A stretch of 64,000 nt of DNA from Bacteriovoracaceae bacterium (GCA_018649885.1 JABIHA010000068.1:1-64000); one strand, 5' to 3'; positions 44,845-54,742 are shown, counted from the stretch's first letter. The notes: generated by a model not told the origin, from the sequence alone. Made by a program: numbers and translations.

Positions 44845-45321
44845 TTATAGGTTGTCTCTAAGACACTTTTTTAAATCATAAGATTCAACTACATCTGCAC
44901 AATCTTCAATAAATACCTTTGTAGTTCTTTGAGTATAGTGATTCCAAACTCTAAATTGATATGACGAAGAATCAGTCCCAATGTTGATACCAGTATCATC
45001 AGAGTAGAGCTCACCCGCTATTTCATAAATTTCTTCCCAAGAAAGATCAGGGCACTTGGCTTCAATCTCATCTTTCAAAAGGCCCTTTGCTTTTGAGTGG
45101 TGAATTGGCTTGGTCTCTGGTTTTCTACAGCTCATATAAGGAGTCCAGTGACATGTTTTATCATTAATTTTTTTAAACTCACTTTCAATGTATGATGCCA
45201 TTTTTTCGCTATCATCACATACATCTACCTTACCATTTTTATCAACGGCGACTGCAACACCAATTGAATTCGCCACCAAACTTGTAAGAGACACAATTTT
45301 TACTACGCTTTCTTTTTTCAT
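44845..45321 (-). CDS. Secreted Cys-containing protein next to Fic
   Basis: This 158-residue protein has a signal peptide (about residues 1-25, ending VAVA) and about six Cys in the mature part (CDDSEK, CHWTPYMSCRKPE, KCPDL, IEDCAD, LKKCLRD). ATG 45321 has GGGAGAG upstream. It follows the Fic gene by 20 nt on the same strand and is probably co-expressed with it. No family is recognised. Confidence 0.6.
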   Translation of the reverse strand: MKKESVVKIVSLTSLVANSIGVAVAVDKNGKVDVCDDSEKMASYIESEFKKINDKTCHWTPYMSCRKPETKPIHHSKAKGLLKDEIEAKCPDLSWEEIYEIAGELYSDDTGINIGTDSSSYQFRVWNHYTQRTTKVFIEDCADVVESYDLKKCLRDNL

Positions 45322-45341
45322 CCTAACTCTCCCTTTAAAAA

Positions 45342-45788
45342 TTATTTTTCTTCAATTGATAATTTAAATACTGTTTTCAAAACCAACATATCTTTTTCAA
45401 CATTTCCTTTGATAAGATATCTATTTAAAAGACCAAAGCTTTTAATAGCGTAACCTTTGTCTTTCAAAACTTTTAAAATATATGATTTACCGGTTCTTCC
45501 GTTACCGTCGTGAAATGGATGGAGGGCCACGAAGCGCATCCAAAACTTAGCACATGCCAGAGCTGTTTGATCTAAGCCAGTAGCAAGGAAGACCTCATTA
45601 TCAAAATCGATTATGACATCTCCAATTTGATAGTAAACTTGAAGTGGAGTAGCGAACTTAACCTCTAGCCCGTCTCTAGCTATGCAGTTAACTTCTACAT
45701 TTCTCAGGCCCTGAACTCCCTCAAAAGATCTAATTCTTGAGTTAAGAAGGCTGAGTTCATTAATTTTTTGAATACTCTGCTGTGACAC
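45342..45788 (-). CDS. Fic-domain protein
   Basis: From GTG 45788 (AGGGG, 7-nt spacing) this compact 148-residue protein contains the Fic core HPFHDGNGRTGK at about residues 90-101, matching HPFx(D/E)GNGRxx(R/K). Fic enzymes AMPylate or otherwise modify target proteins with nucleotide phosphates. The usual final Arg is Lys here. It has no obvious inhibitory (S/T)xxxE(G/N) motif. A secreted Cys-rich protein follows directly. It could be a toxin-like or housekeeping modifier. Confidence 0.85.
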   Translation of the reverse strand: MSQQSIQKINELSLLNSRIRSFEGVQGLRNVEVNCIARDGLEVKFATPLQVYYQIGDVIIDFDNEVFLATGLDQTALACAKFWMRFVALHPFHDGNGRTGKSYILKVLKDKGYAIKSFGLLNRYLIKGNVEKDMLVLKTVFKLSIEEK

Positions 45789-45993
45789 TAAATATCCCCT
45801 CAATCTCTAAATATGTGAAAGGTATATATAGGGGAACTCACAATTGAAACCACAAATTGATTCAATGTTCCAAAATGCCCCGATTTATCCTATTTCAGGC
45901 ATGTAAGTGATAAAAATTTCATGTTTCAATGCTGAAGAATCTGTGGATTTTAAAGTAAGGGTGACTAGATGAAGGCACCCTCAGTTAGAAAAA

Positions 45994-46431
45994 TTATTGC
46001 TTTTTACAAATATCTGCTTCAATGGAAAATTGCTCAGAGCCTGCTTCACTTACAACAGTAAAATCCACAGTAAATGAACTTCCGCTAAATGTAGTTTCAA
46101 TATAGTCTAGATAGTAATCACCATTTGAATCAGTGTTGTAGACAACTTCCTCTACAATCGTTTTTGCAGCTTTTAAACTTCCTGTATAACAAATATTTGT
46201 TGGAGCGAATTCCTCATAAACAAATGCAAGATTTTCTGCATCGTAACCATGCTCCATTTCTATGACTACTTGATTGCCCTTAATAGCACTTTTGTCTACA
46301 GACTCAGTACTTACAAGCTCGATGATGGCCTCATCAGAATAAGTTAAAACAACAGTGTTCTCACTCGCTTGTGCATTTGATAGTATTTGAATAAATAAAA
46401 AGCTCACTACTGCCAAAGTAATATTTCTCAT
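45994..46431 (-). CDS. Secreted protein of unknown function
   Basis: From ATG 46431 (AAGGGA upstream; an ATG at 46437 is also possible) this 145-residue protein has a signal peptide (MRNITLAVVSFLFIQILSNAQA) and a beta-rich acidic mature region with two Cys (TNICYTG and the C-terminal DICKK). No family is recognised. It stands alone, divergent from the next gene. Confidence 0.55.
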   Translation of the reverse strand: MRNITLAVVSFLFIQILSNAQASENTVVLTYSDEAIIELVSTESVDKSAIKGNQVVIEMEHGYDAENLAFVYEEFAPTNICYTGSLKAAKTIVEEVVYNTDSNGDYYLDYIETTFSGSSFTVDFTVVSEAGSEQFSIEADICKKQ

Positions 46432-46640
46432 CACCATAATCCCTTTTTTGAGTTTGAATCCAGCTCTAACAATCACTGCCTCTAAAGTCTTATGATTCAC
46501 AGGGGTGTGAACTTTTTCTATGCCTTGTTAACTTTGCGCATTACAATCTACGCAAAGCGTATGGGAAGTTTTTTCATCTCCTTTGAAATTTCAAACACTT
46601 TTCATTAAATCTTTATGAATCATATCCTGGGGGGGATTTT

Positions 46641-46952
46641 GTGCTTAAATCATTTTTGGTCATGTGGTTGTGCCTATATTCAGTTTCTGTCAGTGCTTCA
46701 CTGACAAGTGGCTCAGAGTATTCTATTAAGTTCATCACAAAAAATGGTATATCGACCGCTGAGTTTCCTGGCATCAGTGCCTTTAGGGAGGGCACTTATA
46801 TTTCTATAATTGTCGATAAACCTAGAGAGTCGATTTTCATAGGCCTTCAGGGTAATTGGAATGGGGGAAAAATTCCCACAACCCTAAAAGATGGCAGGGA
46901 AACCTTCTTGGAGGAGGAGTATTACTTGGCAGCGATGAAAGATATCTATTAA
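46641..46952 (+). CDS. Secreted protein, 5' part (frameshifted at G5A5)
   Basis: The GTG start at 46641 is preceded by GGGGGG at a suitable distance, and the product begins with a signal peptide (MLKSFLVMWLCLYSVSVSA). The frame ends at a TAA at 46950-46952. Its last 26 codons after the G5A5 tract (46863-46872) look like readthrough of a shifted frame. The natural continuation is the -1 frame that runs to 47350. The joined product of about 236 residues would be a secreted beta-rich protein; the function is unknown. Confidence 0.6.
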   Translation: MLKSFLVMWLCLYSVSVSASLTSGSEYSIKFITKNGISTAEFPGISAFREGTYISIIVDKPRESIFIGLQGNWNGGKIPTTLKDGRETFLEEEYYLAAMKDIY

Positions 46953-47350
46953 GGACAAGAACTAGAGGTATAAATGGTGTGAGAATTGAAAGATCAAGCG
47001 AAGTACTCTTTTTAAGAGATGCCGTAATATCCAATAGAATGAATCCCATCAGAAATAAAAATGGATATTTGGGGCCCAAAAAAGCAGTAGAGTTAGGAGA
47101 AATTTTATCAGATACCTTCGGACTTGAGCTAAGGCTTCATTTAACAATAGAAACTAACTACAAAAACGATGACGTACTTATCAAAGAGCTGAAGCAGCTG
47201 GCCTCTAGAAGGCAAAAATCTCAATCTCTCCCCGCCCGTGAAAGATTTTTCCACCATATCATCCCAGCAGGTCCTAGATTTGTGAGAAAGAGCGCGGGCC
47301 CGAGTGCTTGCGCTACAGTGTTACAACTTGCAGATTTAGCCACTCCTTAA
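46871..47350 (+). CDS. Secreted protein, 3' part (frame -1 of the preceding)
   Basis: This frame is open from 46856 but has no ribosome site or good start there. It continues the protein begun at 46641 after a -1 shift at G GGA AAA (46865-46871): the join reads NWNGGK followed by NSHNPKRW. The C-terminal region contains a conserved-looking GPRFVRKSAGPSACATV stretch. It is not recognised as a known family. Confidence 0.55.
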   Translation, partial: NSHNPKRWQGNLLGGGVLLGSDERYLLRTRTRGINGVRIERSSEVLFLRDAVISNRMNPIRNKNGYLGPKKAVELGEILSDTFGLELRLHLTIETNYKNDDVLIKELKQLASRRQKSQSLPARERFFHHIIPAGPRFVRKSAGPSACATVLQLADLATP

Positions 47351-47468
47351 GCACCCTGCACAGCGAATCAACTAGTTATTTCAAGATCTTTCAATATATC
47401 AAAGCTCATATTTTGACATGGCCATTTAACTTTTGGACAATGGTCTCCAAATCAAACTGGAGACGAAA

Positions 47469-48284
47469 ATGAAATGGATTTCATCATTTTTGCTTATACT
47501 GATAATTCTTACAAGCTCAGCTTTTGCATCAAGTAGAACCATTGTCTTTGCCCATGGTATGGGAGTTCCTACCGGAATTTACTCACTCAATAAAAGATTA
47601 ACTAAATTTTTTAAAAGCGAAGGTTACAGGCTTCTAATAGCCAAGATACCTGCACAGGGCACTATTGAAAAAAGAGCGGCCAAACTTAATAAAGAGATTA
47701 GAAGGCTCGTACCATTTGGGAATTTTCATCTTATTGGCCATAGTATGGGTGGACTCGATGCAAGGCTTGCACTCAACAAAGGCACCTTTGCAAAAAGATG
47801 CCTAAGCTTAACAACTATGGCAACACCACACTTGGGCTCAAAGGTTGCCGACTATGTAGCAGAACTTTCAGATGGAAAGAAAAAAATTCCCGCGTTGTTA
47901 ATATTAATGATTAACAAAATTTTCGGTGGAAAAATTGAAAATATAAGAAATCTTACGACCACATACATGAGAGATAAATTCAACTTTCAAGTGAGTAACC
48001 TTCCCCGTGTTGATTACTACAGCACCGGCTACTTTATAGAAACTCCAGTGATGAAAAGTACCCCTATCCCTTGGGCCTGGCTCACACATAAAATTAATGT
48101 AGATGCAGGTGATAAACACAATGACGGTCTTGTTTCCACTGATCGTGCCAAATGGGGAACTTATCTTGGATCATTTCCAGGAGACCACTGGGCACAAACA
48201 GCACCTATCCCCTACAAGGGGAAAATTATCTACAAAGATGTTTTTAAGAAAGTTATTGATAATTTGAAAAGTAATTATCCTTAG
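47469..48284 (+). CDS. Secreted triacylglycerol lipase-like alpha/beta hydrolase
   Basis: From ATG 47469 (GGAG 6 nt upstream) the 271-residue protein has a signal peptide (residues 1-20), the oxyanion segment FAHGMG, and the nucleophile elbow LIGHSMGGLDARLAL. The later HNDGLVSTDRAKWG and GDHWAQ fit the calcium-binding Asp region and catalytic His of Pseudomonas/Burkholderia-type lipases. It is probably a secreted lipase or esterase. It is convergent with the next gene and overlaps it by 4 nt. Confidence 0.82.
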   Translation: MKWISSFLLILIILTSSAFASSRTIVFAHGMGVPTGIYSLNKRLTKFFKSEGYRLLIAKIPAQGTIEKRAAKLNKEIRRLVPFGNFHLIGHSMGGLDARLALNKGTFAKRCLSLTTMATPHLGSKVADYVAELSDGKKKIPALLILMINKIFGGKIENIRNLTTTYMRDKFNFQVSNLPRVDYYSTGYFIETPVMKSTPIPWAWLTHKINVDAGDKHNDGLVSTDRAKWGTYLGSFPGDHWAQTAPIPYKGKIIYKDVFKKVIDNLKSNYP

Positions 48285-49384
48285 GGCGTGTCTTCAAAAA
48301 CAGAATCGATAAAACCTTTTATTTTTGTTTTAAATATATCTTTTGAAAAACACTCAGCGCGATCAAAAAGAATTTTTCTCTCAAAATCTTTTTGATCGTA
48401 CTCTCTGACTGCCTCTATGAGAGATTCCACTGTGGGCTCATTAAAAAATTTTGCGACATTATCATTTAAGGTCTCGAGAACACCACCAGCACGATAGGCT
48501 ATAAGAGGTGTACCTGCAGCTAGTACCTCAAGTGGTGTTATGCCAAAGTCTTCTACTCCTGGAAAAATAAATCCCTTGGCGCGCGCCATTAAACTGACAA
48601 TCTCTTCTCTGGAAATTCTCCCAAGAAATTCAATATTAGACTTGGCCATTTTTTTTAGTTTGTCTTCATCTTGACCAGAACCCACAATTTTTAATTTTTT
48701 CCCTAGAATATTAAAAGCACCCACTGCTAAATCAATTTTTTTATTGGGAGCAAAGGCGCCTACACTTAAGTAAAAATCTTCTCTTTCGGGAGGACTTTTT
48801 TGAACTTCTCTAAATGAATCTAGATCTACAAAGGGATTAATAACAGTCGCAGGTCTGTGATAAAAAAATTCAATTCTTTTTTTTACAAATTCAGAGTTAG
48901 AAATAAAGTGATCAACATTTTGGTTGGAAATATAGTCCCATGTTTGCAAATAGGGACGACATATATGCCCGCTCGCTCTCACGATAGGATTTGTGCCCTT
49001 ACCAAAATAATTTCCAAATTGGTCATATATATATCTCATTGGGCTATGAATATAGCTTATATGTTTTGATCCAGAGGGTTTGAGTAGACCCTTGATTACA
49101 CAGTGGCTGCTACTAAGTACTAAATCGGCATCTTCGACTATTTTCATCCTCCCTATGGCGGATGGAAAAAGGGGAAGAAACTTTCTGTAGTTTTCAAAGA
49201 TTCCGGGTATATTTTGAAGAAAGGAAGTTCTAATTTCCCTATTTTCAATGGCCGGGGATAGCTTTCCCTTGTCGTAAATGAGTGTATAAAGAGGGGCATC
49301 TGGAAACATTTCGCAAAATGCCTCTAAAATCCATTCCCCTCCCCTAAAACCGGTTAACCAGTCATGAAGAAGTACTACTTTCAT
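48281..49384 (-). CDS. Glycosyltransferase family 4 (GT-B)
   Basis: This 367-residue protein has HDWLTGFRGGEW at the N-terminus, a HYISYIHSPMRY-like segment, and the C-terminal GT4 signature GFIFPGVEDFGITPLEVLAAGTP, where Glu binds the sugar nucleotide. It would transfer a hexose in polysaccharide or lipopolysaccharide synthesis. It has no membrane segment. It ends overlapping the lipase gene. Confidence 0.9.
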   Translation of the reverse strand: MKVVLLHDWLTGFRGGEWILEAFCEMFPDAPLYTLIYDKGKLSPAIENREIRTSFLQNIPGIFENYRKFLPLFPSAIGRMKIVEDADLVLSSSHCVIKGLLKPSGSKHISYIHSPMRYIYDQFGNYFGKGTNPIVRASGHICRPYLQTWDYISNQNVDHFISNSEFVKKRIEFFYHRPATVINPFVDLDSFREVQKSPPEREDFYLSVGAFAPNKKIDLAVGAFNILGKKLKIVGSGQDEDKLKKMAKSNIEFLGRISREEIVSLMARAKGFIFPGVEDFGITPLEVLAAGTPLIAYRAGGVLETLNDNVAKFFNEPTVESLIEAVREYDQKDFERKILFDRAECFSKDIFKTKIKGFIDSVFEDTP

Positions 49385-49457
49385 GCATAGAGTCTATCAA
49401 ATCCGCATTGCCTATTAAAGCCAATTGTGACATTTTTATAACCTCTGGAGAATCATC

Positions 49458-50180
49458 ATGATTGAAGTATTTCGCTCGCTAAAAGAAGTTATGGCACTAG
49501 AAAATAAAATCAAAAGACATATGGATGTTATTGATGAAGAGAAAAAGAGAATTTCCTTTATAGAAAACCAAAGAAAATTAAAACAAGATAAGTTAGAAGA
49601 GCAAAATAAATTGACCTCTTCAGTAAGAGCAAAATCTACAAGTGATGAAAACGAACTTGAAAAAATTGACTCCCAAATTGAAAGAGTTAAACAAAGAATC
49701 CCACTTTTAAAAACTGACACCCAAATAAAAGCGACTGAACAAGAAGCTGCTAGTCTCGATGAAAAAAAAGACCAACTAGAAACAACGCTTCTGGAAGAAA
49801 TTGAACAGCTTGAACAACTCAGTGATAGCATAAAAGAGCATGAAAATTTTCTAAAGGGATCTATCCAAACACTTGCTGATATAAATAAAGAAGTTGATGA
49901 AAAAACTGCCAAAGAAAATAAGGAAATTAATAACCTTCAAACAAGAGTGAGTGCTCTACTAGAAGATATCCCCTTACAATACCGGAATAAATACCACGAT
50001 GTTAATAAGAGATACTTATTCAACAATCCTTTAACCTCAGAAGAAAATGGCATTTGCGAAATATGCCAAATGCAAATTACATCCCTTCAACACATGGCCA
50101 TTGAGAAAATGGCAACTTTTGAAGCCTGTTCAGGCTGCAACCGAATTTTCCTTCCCCATAAAGTCGCCCACAACCTATGA
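49458..50180 (+). CDS. Coiled-coil protein with C4 zinc ribbon (DUF164-like)
   Basis: This 240-residue protein is almost wholly a long coiled-coil (about residues 10-170, Lys/Glu-rich) followed by a C-terminal C4 zinc ribbon: CEICQMQI and EACSGCNRIFL. It matches the family named zf-RING_7/DUF164, found widely in bacteria; its role is uncertain. ATG 49458 has GGAG upstream. Confidence 0.8.
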   Translation: MIEVFRSLKEVMALENKIKRHMDVIDEEKKRISFIENQRKLKQDKLEEQNKLTSSVRAKSTSDENELEKIDSQIERVKQRIPLLKTDTQIKATEQEAASLDEKKDQLETTLLEEIEQLEQLSDSIKEHENFLKGSIQTLADINKEVDEKTAKENKEINNLQTRVSALLEDIPLQYRNKYHDVNKRYLFNNPLTSEENGICEICQMQITSLQHMAIEKMATFEACSGCNRIFLPHKVAHNL

Positions 50181-53100
50181 CGGTTGTGAAAATGTATCAC
50201 TTGGTGGAATGATTTCTCTTTCGCCCCTACTGGAATCCCGATTACTTTTATAGTTCTTGTACTTCCTAAGTAAATCAAAATAAATGTAGCAAAGACAAGG
50301 CACAAAAATTAGCGTTAAGGCCGTAGAAAAAATAAGACCGTAGGCAAAACTTAAGGCCATCGGTTTTAAAAATGGGTCCCCACCCGGCGAGTGAGCAATG
50401 GGAAGAAGACCTGCAACTGTGGTGAAAGTCGTAAGGATAACGGGTCTAAACCTAGACTTAGCAGCCTGTCTAATAGCTTCTTTTACATTATCTAGTTCTG
50501 CCATTTTTATATTTATAAAATTAACGAGAACAATTGAATCATTAACAACAACTCCCACGAGTCCAATGACACCAAGTAATGCCATGAAACTGATGGCCTT
50601 TCCCATAACAAAGAAGGTTATGACAACACCTATTAATCCAAGGGGAATAGCAGACATAATGATCAATGGCTGGATGAGACTAGTAAACATGGCAACTAAA
50701 ATGGTAAAAATGATAAAAAGAGCAATGATTGCGGCCCTAGAAAGTCTCATCATAGATTCCTGAGTATCTTTATTTTCACCACCAAACTCGAAGTTTAATT
50801 TTGGGTATTGTAATAATAGATTTGTCACATATGGCTTCATAGTTTTAGCTGCTCCCACTGGAGTCGTAATGCTTTTATTTAACTCAGCTGTTATAGAGAT
50901 TGTTCTCTTTCGATTAAATCTTCGTATTACAAATGCTCCAGGTTTTTCACTAGCGGTAGCAACTTTTGAAAGCTTTATTCTTCTGCCTTGATTATTTAAA
51001 ACATAGATCTGATCCAGCGACTCGAGACTGCTTTTGGCCTGGTCATTAACTTGGACGACAATATCTATATCCTCATCGCTTTCTCTAATCTGTGTAACCT
51101 CATCTTCTGAAAAGGCCATACGAAGCTCCAATGCCACTTTTCTTGCTGTTAAGCCAAGCCTTAGAGCTTCTGATTCATTGATTGAATATACTATTTGCTT
51201 TTTGCCTTCTTCATAATCTACTTCGGTACTGACCACTCCTTCAACAGAAGAAAGCTTCTCTTCAATGGTTCTCGCTACCGATTTCATAAGATTTAAGTCT
51301 TCACCCCTGAGCTGGATATCCACAGGCTTGCCTTTAGGTGGTCCCCCTTGCGCTTTTTTCGTCAGCACTTCAAACCCCTCTAAAACCCCTTTAGTTTTAG
51401 AAATAAGATCAGCTACGATTTCATCTGTCCCTCTATTTCTCATATCAGGTGAAGTTAAATAAATGGAAAATGTTCCATAGTGAGTTCCAGAGCGATTTCC
51501 ATGATCTCCTCTTAAAAGTCCAACTTGTGATCTCAGTCCTTCAAACTCATCTTTTGTAACATTTTTAAGAATGATTTTTTCCGCACTTTTCATGGCTTCA
51601 TCTGTAACCCTAAGAGGTGTTCCCACAGGTCCTTTCAAGTGCATAAAAACTATCCGGACATCATCTCCCGGAAATAATTCAAACTTCATCTGCTTCGCCA
51701 AAAGAAGGGATCCCACAAACATAATAAGAAAGAAGCTCACTACTGATTTTGGAAACTTCAAAGCAAAATTCAAACTCATAGAATAAGATTTTGACAGTGG
51801 TTCGTACCATCTTTTCTTATTCTTTTTCACTTTTTTAACTTTTACAAATTCAGCTAAGTGAGAAGGAAGAATAAAGAAACATTCAAACCAAGAGGCCAGT
51901 AAACAAATGATAACAACAGCTGGGACAGGCCATAAAAACTTGCCCATTATGCCGCCCATAAATAAGAGGGCCCCAAATGCTGCAATTGTCGTTAAAACCG
52001 TGGCCAAAACTGGTTTTTGAGTTTGCACAGCGGCCTTAATAGCAGCCTCTTTAGGCTTCATTCCCGCTTCAATATATTGATAGAATTGTTCAGCAACAAT
52101 TATGGAATCATCAACTAACATCCCCAAAACAAGTATCAGTCCAAACATGGAGATAAGATTTATATTCATTCCCACCATGTCCATCGCGGAAAAGGAAACC
52201 AAGAAAGCCAGTGGTGCTCCCAATGAGGTTACTAGAGAGGTCCTGAAATTTAAAAAGAGCATCAAGCAAAGAAAAACAAGAAATATCCCTTGCATGCCAT
52301 TTTTTGTTAAAACTCCAAGTCTTCTTTTTACATAAAAACTTAAATCATCCATTAGTGTGTAAGAGAAATCACTATATCTCTCTTCTTTAAAGAATTCCTC
52401 AATAACGCGCTTCACTTTTTTTGTGGATCTAATATTATCGGCAGACTCTTTTTTTCTTATATTTAAAATGACTGCTGGTTTTCCAGAAGCCCGCTCCAGC
52501 ACACTCGACTCTTTAAGTTGCTCTTCAACTATCGCCACATCAGAGACCCTGACCTTAAAGCCCATGGAGTTTGACCTAATAATGACCTCTTCGACATCCT
52601 TAGCATCAACAAACTCAGATATGGTCCTGACCATAATGTCTTCGGCACCAAGCTTGATATTACCGGCCGATAAATTTATGTTTCGAGATTTAATGGCCCC
52701 TGCTACTTCAGACATTGTTAGGTCATAGGAATTCAATTTCTCTAAATCAACTGCCACTTTAATAATTTTTTCTCTATCACCACTTAAATCAACAAGAGCA
52801 ATATCTTGTATATCTTCAATTGAATTTTGAAGGCTCTTTGCCACTCTCCGACGATCCCATACCTCGCCACCTGTGACTGCTACTTTTATAATTGATCGTC
52901 TGGTATTTTTAATATTGGTAACAGTAGGTTTTTCAACTTCATCCGGGAGATCACTCACTGTGTCTATAGCATTTTTTATATCGTCCAGTACCAACTGAGT
53001 GTCTGCATCAGCTTCTAGAGTGCCATAAAGAATTGATCTGCCCTCTGCTGAAATAGCATTTAGCTCTTTTAAACCTTCTGTCCCTTTAATGGCCCTCTCA

Positions 53101-53303
53101 AGAGGTATAGTCACAAGTTTTTCTACATCCTCACTACTTGAACCAGGATAACTTGCACTGACAATGACAACTCCAAAATCCACATTGGGAAACATATCTT
53201 TTTGCAGCATGAAAGCAGAAAATGCTCCCGCAACTAAAATGGCGACTGAGACAAGATTGACTAGAAGGGAGCGCTCAACGCAAAACTTAATTAATTTTTC
53301 CAT
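50175..53303 (-). CDS. RND efflux transporter (AcrB/HAE family)
   Basis: From ATG 53303 this 1042-residue protein has a typical RND plan: a first membrane helix, a large periplasmic loop, six helices, a second loop and six helices. Conserved motifs include PNVDFGVV near the start, GMLVDDSIIVAEQ (proton relay Asp pair in TM4) and GVVVNDSIVLVNF near the end. It would export drugs or lipophilic compounds in exchange for protons. It overlaps the tolC-like gene's end by 13 nt. No membrane fusion protein is encoded in the window. Confidence 0.93.
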   Translation of the reverse strand: MEKLIKFCVERSLLVNLVSVAILVAGAFSAFMLQKDMFPNVDFGVVIVSASYPGSSSEDVEKLVTIPLERAIKGTEGLKELNAISAEGRSILYGTLEADADTQLVLDDIKNAIDTVSDLPDEVEKPTVTNIKNTRRSIIKVAVTGGEVWDRRRVAKSLQNSIEDIQDIALVDLSGDREKIIKVAVDLEKLNSYDLTMSEVAGAIKSRNINLSAGNIKLGAEDIMVRTISEFVDAKDVEEVIIRSNSMGFKVRVSDVAIVEEQLKESSVLERASGKPAVILNIRKKESADNIRSTKKVKRVIEEFFKEERYSDFSYTLMDDLSFYVKRRLGVLTKNGMQGIFLVFLCLMLFLNFRTSLVTSLGAPLAFLVSFSAMDMVGMNINLISMFGLILVLGMLVDDSIIVAEQFYQYIEAGMKPKEAAIKAAVQTQKPVLATVLTTIAAFGALLFMGGIMGKFLWPVPAVVIICLLASWFECFFILPSHLAEFVKVKKVKKNKKRWYEPLSKSYSMSLNFALKFPKSVVSFFLIMFVGSLLLAKQMKFELFPGDDVRIVFMHLKGPVGTPLRVTDEAMKSAEKIILKNVTKDEFEGLRSQVGLLRGDHGNRSGTHYGTFSIYLTSPDMRNRGTDEIVADLISKTKGVLEGFEVLTKKAQGGPPKGKPVDIQLRGEDLNLMKSVARTIEEKLSSVEGVVSTEVDYEEGKKQIVYSINESEALRLGLTARKVALELRMAFSEDEVTQIRESDEDIDIVVQVNDQAKSSLESLDQIYVLNNQGRRIKLSKVATASEKPGAFVIRRFNRKRTISITAELNKSITTPVGAAKTMKPYVTNLLLQYPKLNFEFGGENKDTQESMMRLSRAAIIALFIIFTILVAMFTSLIQPLIIMSAIPLGLIGVVITFFVMGKAISFMALLGVIGLVGVVVNDSIVLVNFINIKMAELDNVKEAIRQAAKSRFRPVILTTFTTVAGLLPIAHSPGGDPFLKPMALSFAYGLIFSTALTLIFVPCLCYIYFDLLRKYKNYKSNRDSSRGEREIIPPSDTFSQPS

Positions 53304-54742
53304 ATTGTTTTTTCCCAATACATTAAAAATTCAACTAAATTATTAGAGTAATAAACTTTCTTGGCCTGGAGTATTTCCCATTTGGCGAGATGGGCCGCAA
53401 AGGATTTTTCAGTACTAATCAAATCCTCTTCAGCTCGAATGACTCGGTCTAAGTCTGCTCTACCAAGATTGTACAGCCGATTAGTTTCTGACAGAGCTTT
53501 TTTACTAAGAAACCTTCTGGTTTCAGCTGACTTAACATTTTTTCTCACCTGACCAAGCTCCAGCTTAAGACTCTCAAAAGCAATTTTAATTGATTTCTTT
53601 GCTTTGCCCAAGTTTGATCCAGCCTGCTGTTTTTCTAAGACCACTTCAGACTTCTGAACATTTGCGGATTCATTACCAAGTGGGTAAGAAACAGTTAAGC
53701 CAACTGACCACTCTCTATTTTTCCCGCCAAGCTTTCCGGTATTAAAAGAATCGGAAAAACTTTTATCGTAATCGTTAGTTTGATAGCTTGTGGCAAGAGA
53801 TACTGTTGGCCAGTAATCAAGCCTAACCTCATTTTCCTTTTCATTTAAGTAGGACAACTTCTGCTCAAGAGATTTAATTTCAATATGCTGATCCAACTTG
53901 GCCGCAACACTTGATTCAAGTAAATTGTTACTATCTAGGACAAATTCCTTAATTTCAGAATCTGTGATACTTCGATTAACTGACTCAGAAAGAGTTCCAA
54001 GAGATGAGTAAAAATCTTTCCTTGCTTCCTCGTAACTTTCCAGTTGAAACTGCTGAGATATTTGAGATTGATAGAGGTCTACTTTTTCTTTTAGACCATC
54101 GTTCACCTTTCTCTGAACATCTTTTTGGCGCCTTTTTGATCTCTGATATGCCATCTGTTGTAGATTAATAATCGTTTTATTCAACCTAGCTGACACATAG
54201 GCACTATAAAAAGTTAAAAGAGCTTTTTGATCTACAAGATCAAGTGCCGACTTATTATAAGTTTCACTTAATCTGGCCATTTCCATTTGCTTATTAAATT
54301 CCCTTCCAAAAAAATTCTTGCCTAGGTCTTGTGAAACACTAAGCGTTTGGGAAAAGACATAGGGCTTTTTGGGAAGAGTTCCAATAGTAGCTGCTGGCCA
54401 CTTGCTTCTATTATATTTTGTTAGAGCGTTTGTCAGACTCAAACTAGTTCCAAAACCAAAGGACTTTGAGACACCTAGGCTTGAATAGGTGTAATCAGTT
54501 TCAAGTGGACTGGTATTAGAAGTTGAAGTCTCAAGCCTGCTTGAGTTCTCACTTAAACTCCCGTCAATGGACCAAGACTTAGTTGCACTCAAAGCAGCTT
54601 GTTCGAGCTCTGCAATCTTGCTTGAGTAAAAGTTTTCTTTAATAGAGCTATTTTCTTTCAAAAATTCCCCGATTAAAGATGCCGAGTAGACAGAAGTGAC
54701 GCTGCAACTATAGATAATCACTAAAAAATACACTTTACTCAT
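53291..54742 (-). CDS. TolC-family outer-membrane efflux protein
   Basis: From ATG 54742 (GAGG 8 nt upstream) the 483-residue protein has a signal peptide (MSKVYFLVIIYSCSVTSVYSA) and the long helical repeats of TolC, with LPKKPYVFSQTLSVSQDLG and VGLTVSYPLG as the strand segments. It would form the outer-membrane channel of the adjacent RND pump. The gene overlaps the RND start. Confidence 0.88.
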   Translation of the reverse strand: MSKVYFLVIIYSCSVTSVYSASLIGEFLKENSSIKENFYSSKIAELEQAALSATKSWSIDGSLSENSSRLETSTSNTSPLETDYTYSSLGVSKSFGFGTSLSLTNALTKYNRSKWPAATIGTLPKKPYVFSQTLSVSQDLGKNFFGREFNKQMEMARLSETYNKSALDLVDQKALLTFYSAYVSARLNKTIINLQQMAYQRSKRRQKDVQRKVNDGLKEKVDLYQSQISQQFQLESYEEARKDFYSSLGTLSESVNRSITDSEIKEFVLDSNNLLESSVAAKLDQHIEIKSLEQKLSYLNEKENEVRLDYWPTVSLATSYQTNDYDKSFSDSFNTGKLGGKNREWSVGLTVSYPLGNESANVQKSEVVLEKQQAGSNLGKAKKSIKIAFESLKLELGQVRKNVKSAETRRFLSKKALSETNRLYNLGRADLDRVIRAEEDLISTEKSFAAHLAKWEILQAKKVYYSNNLVEFLMYWEKTIWKN

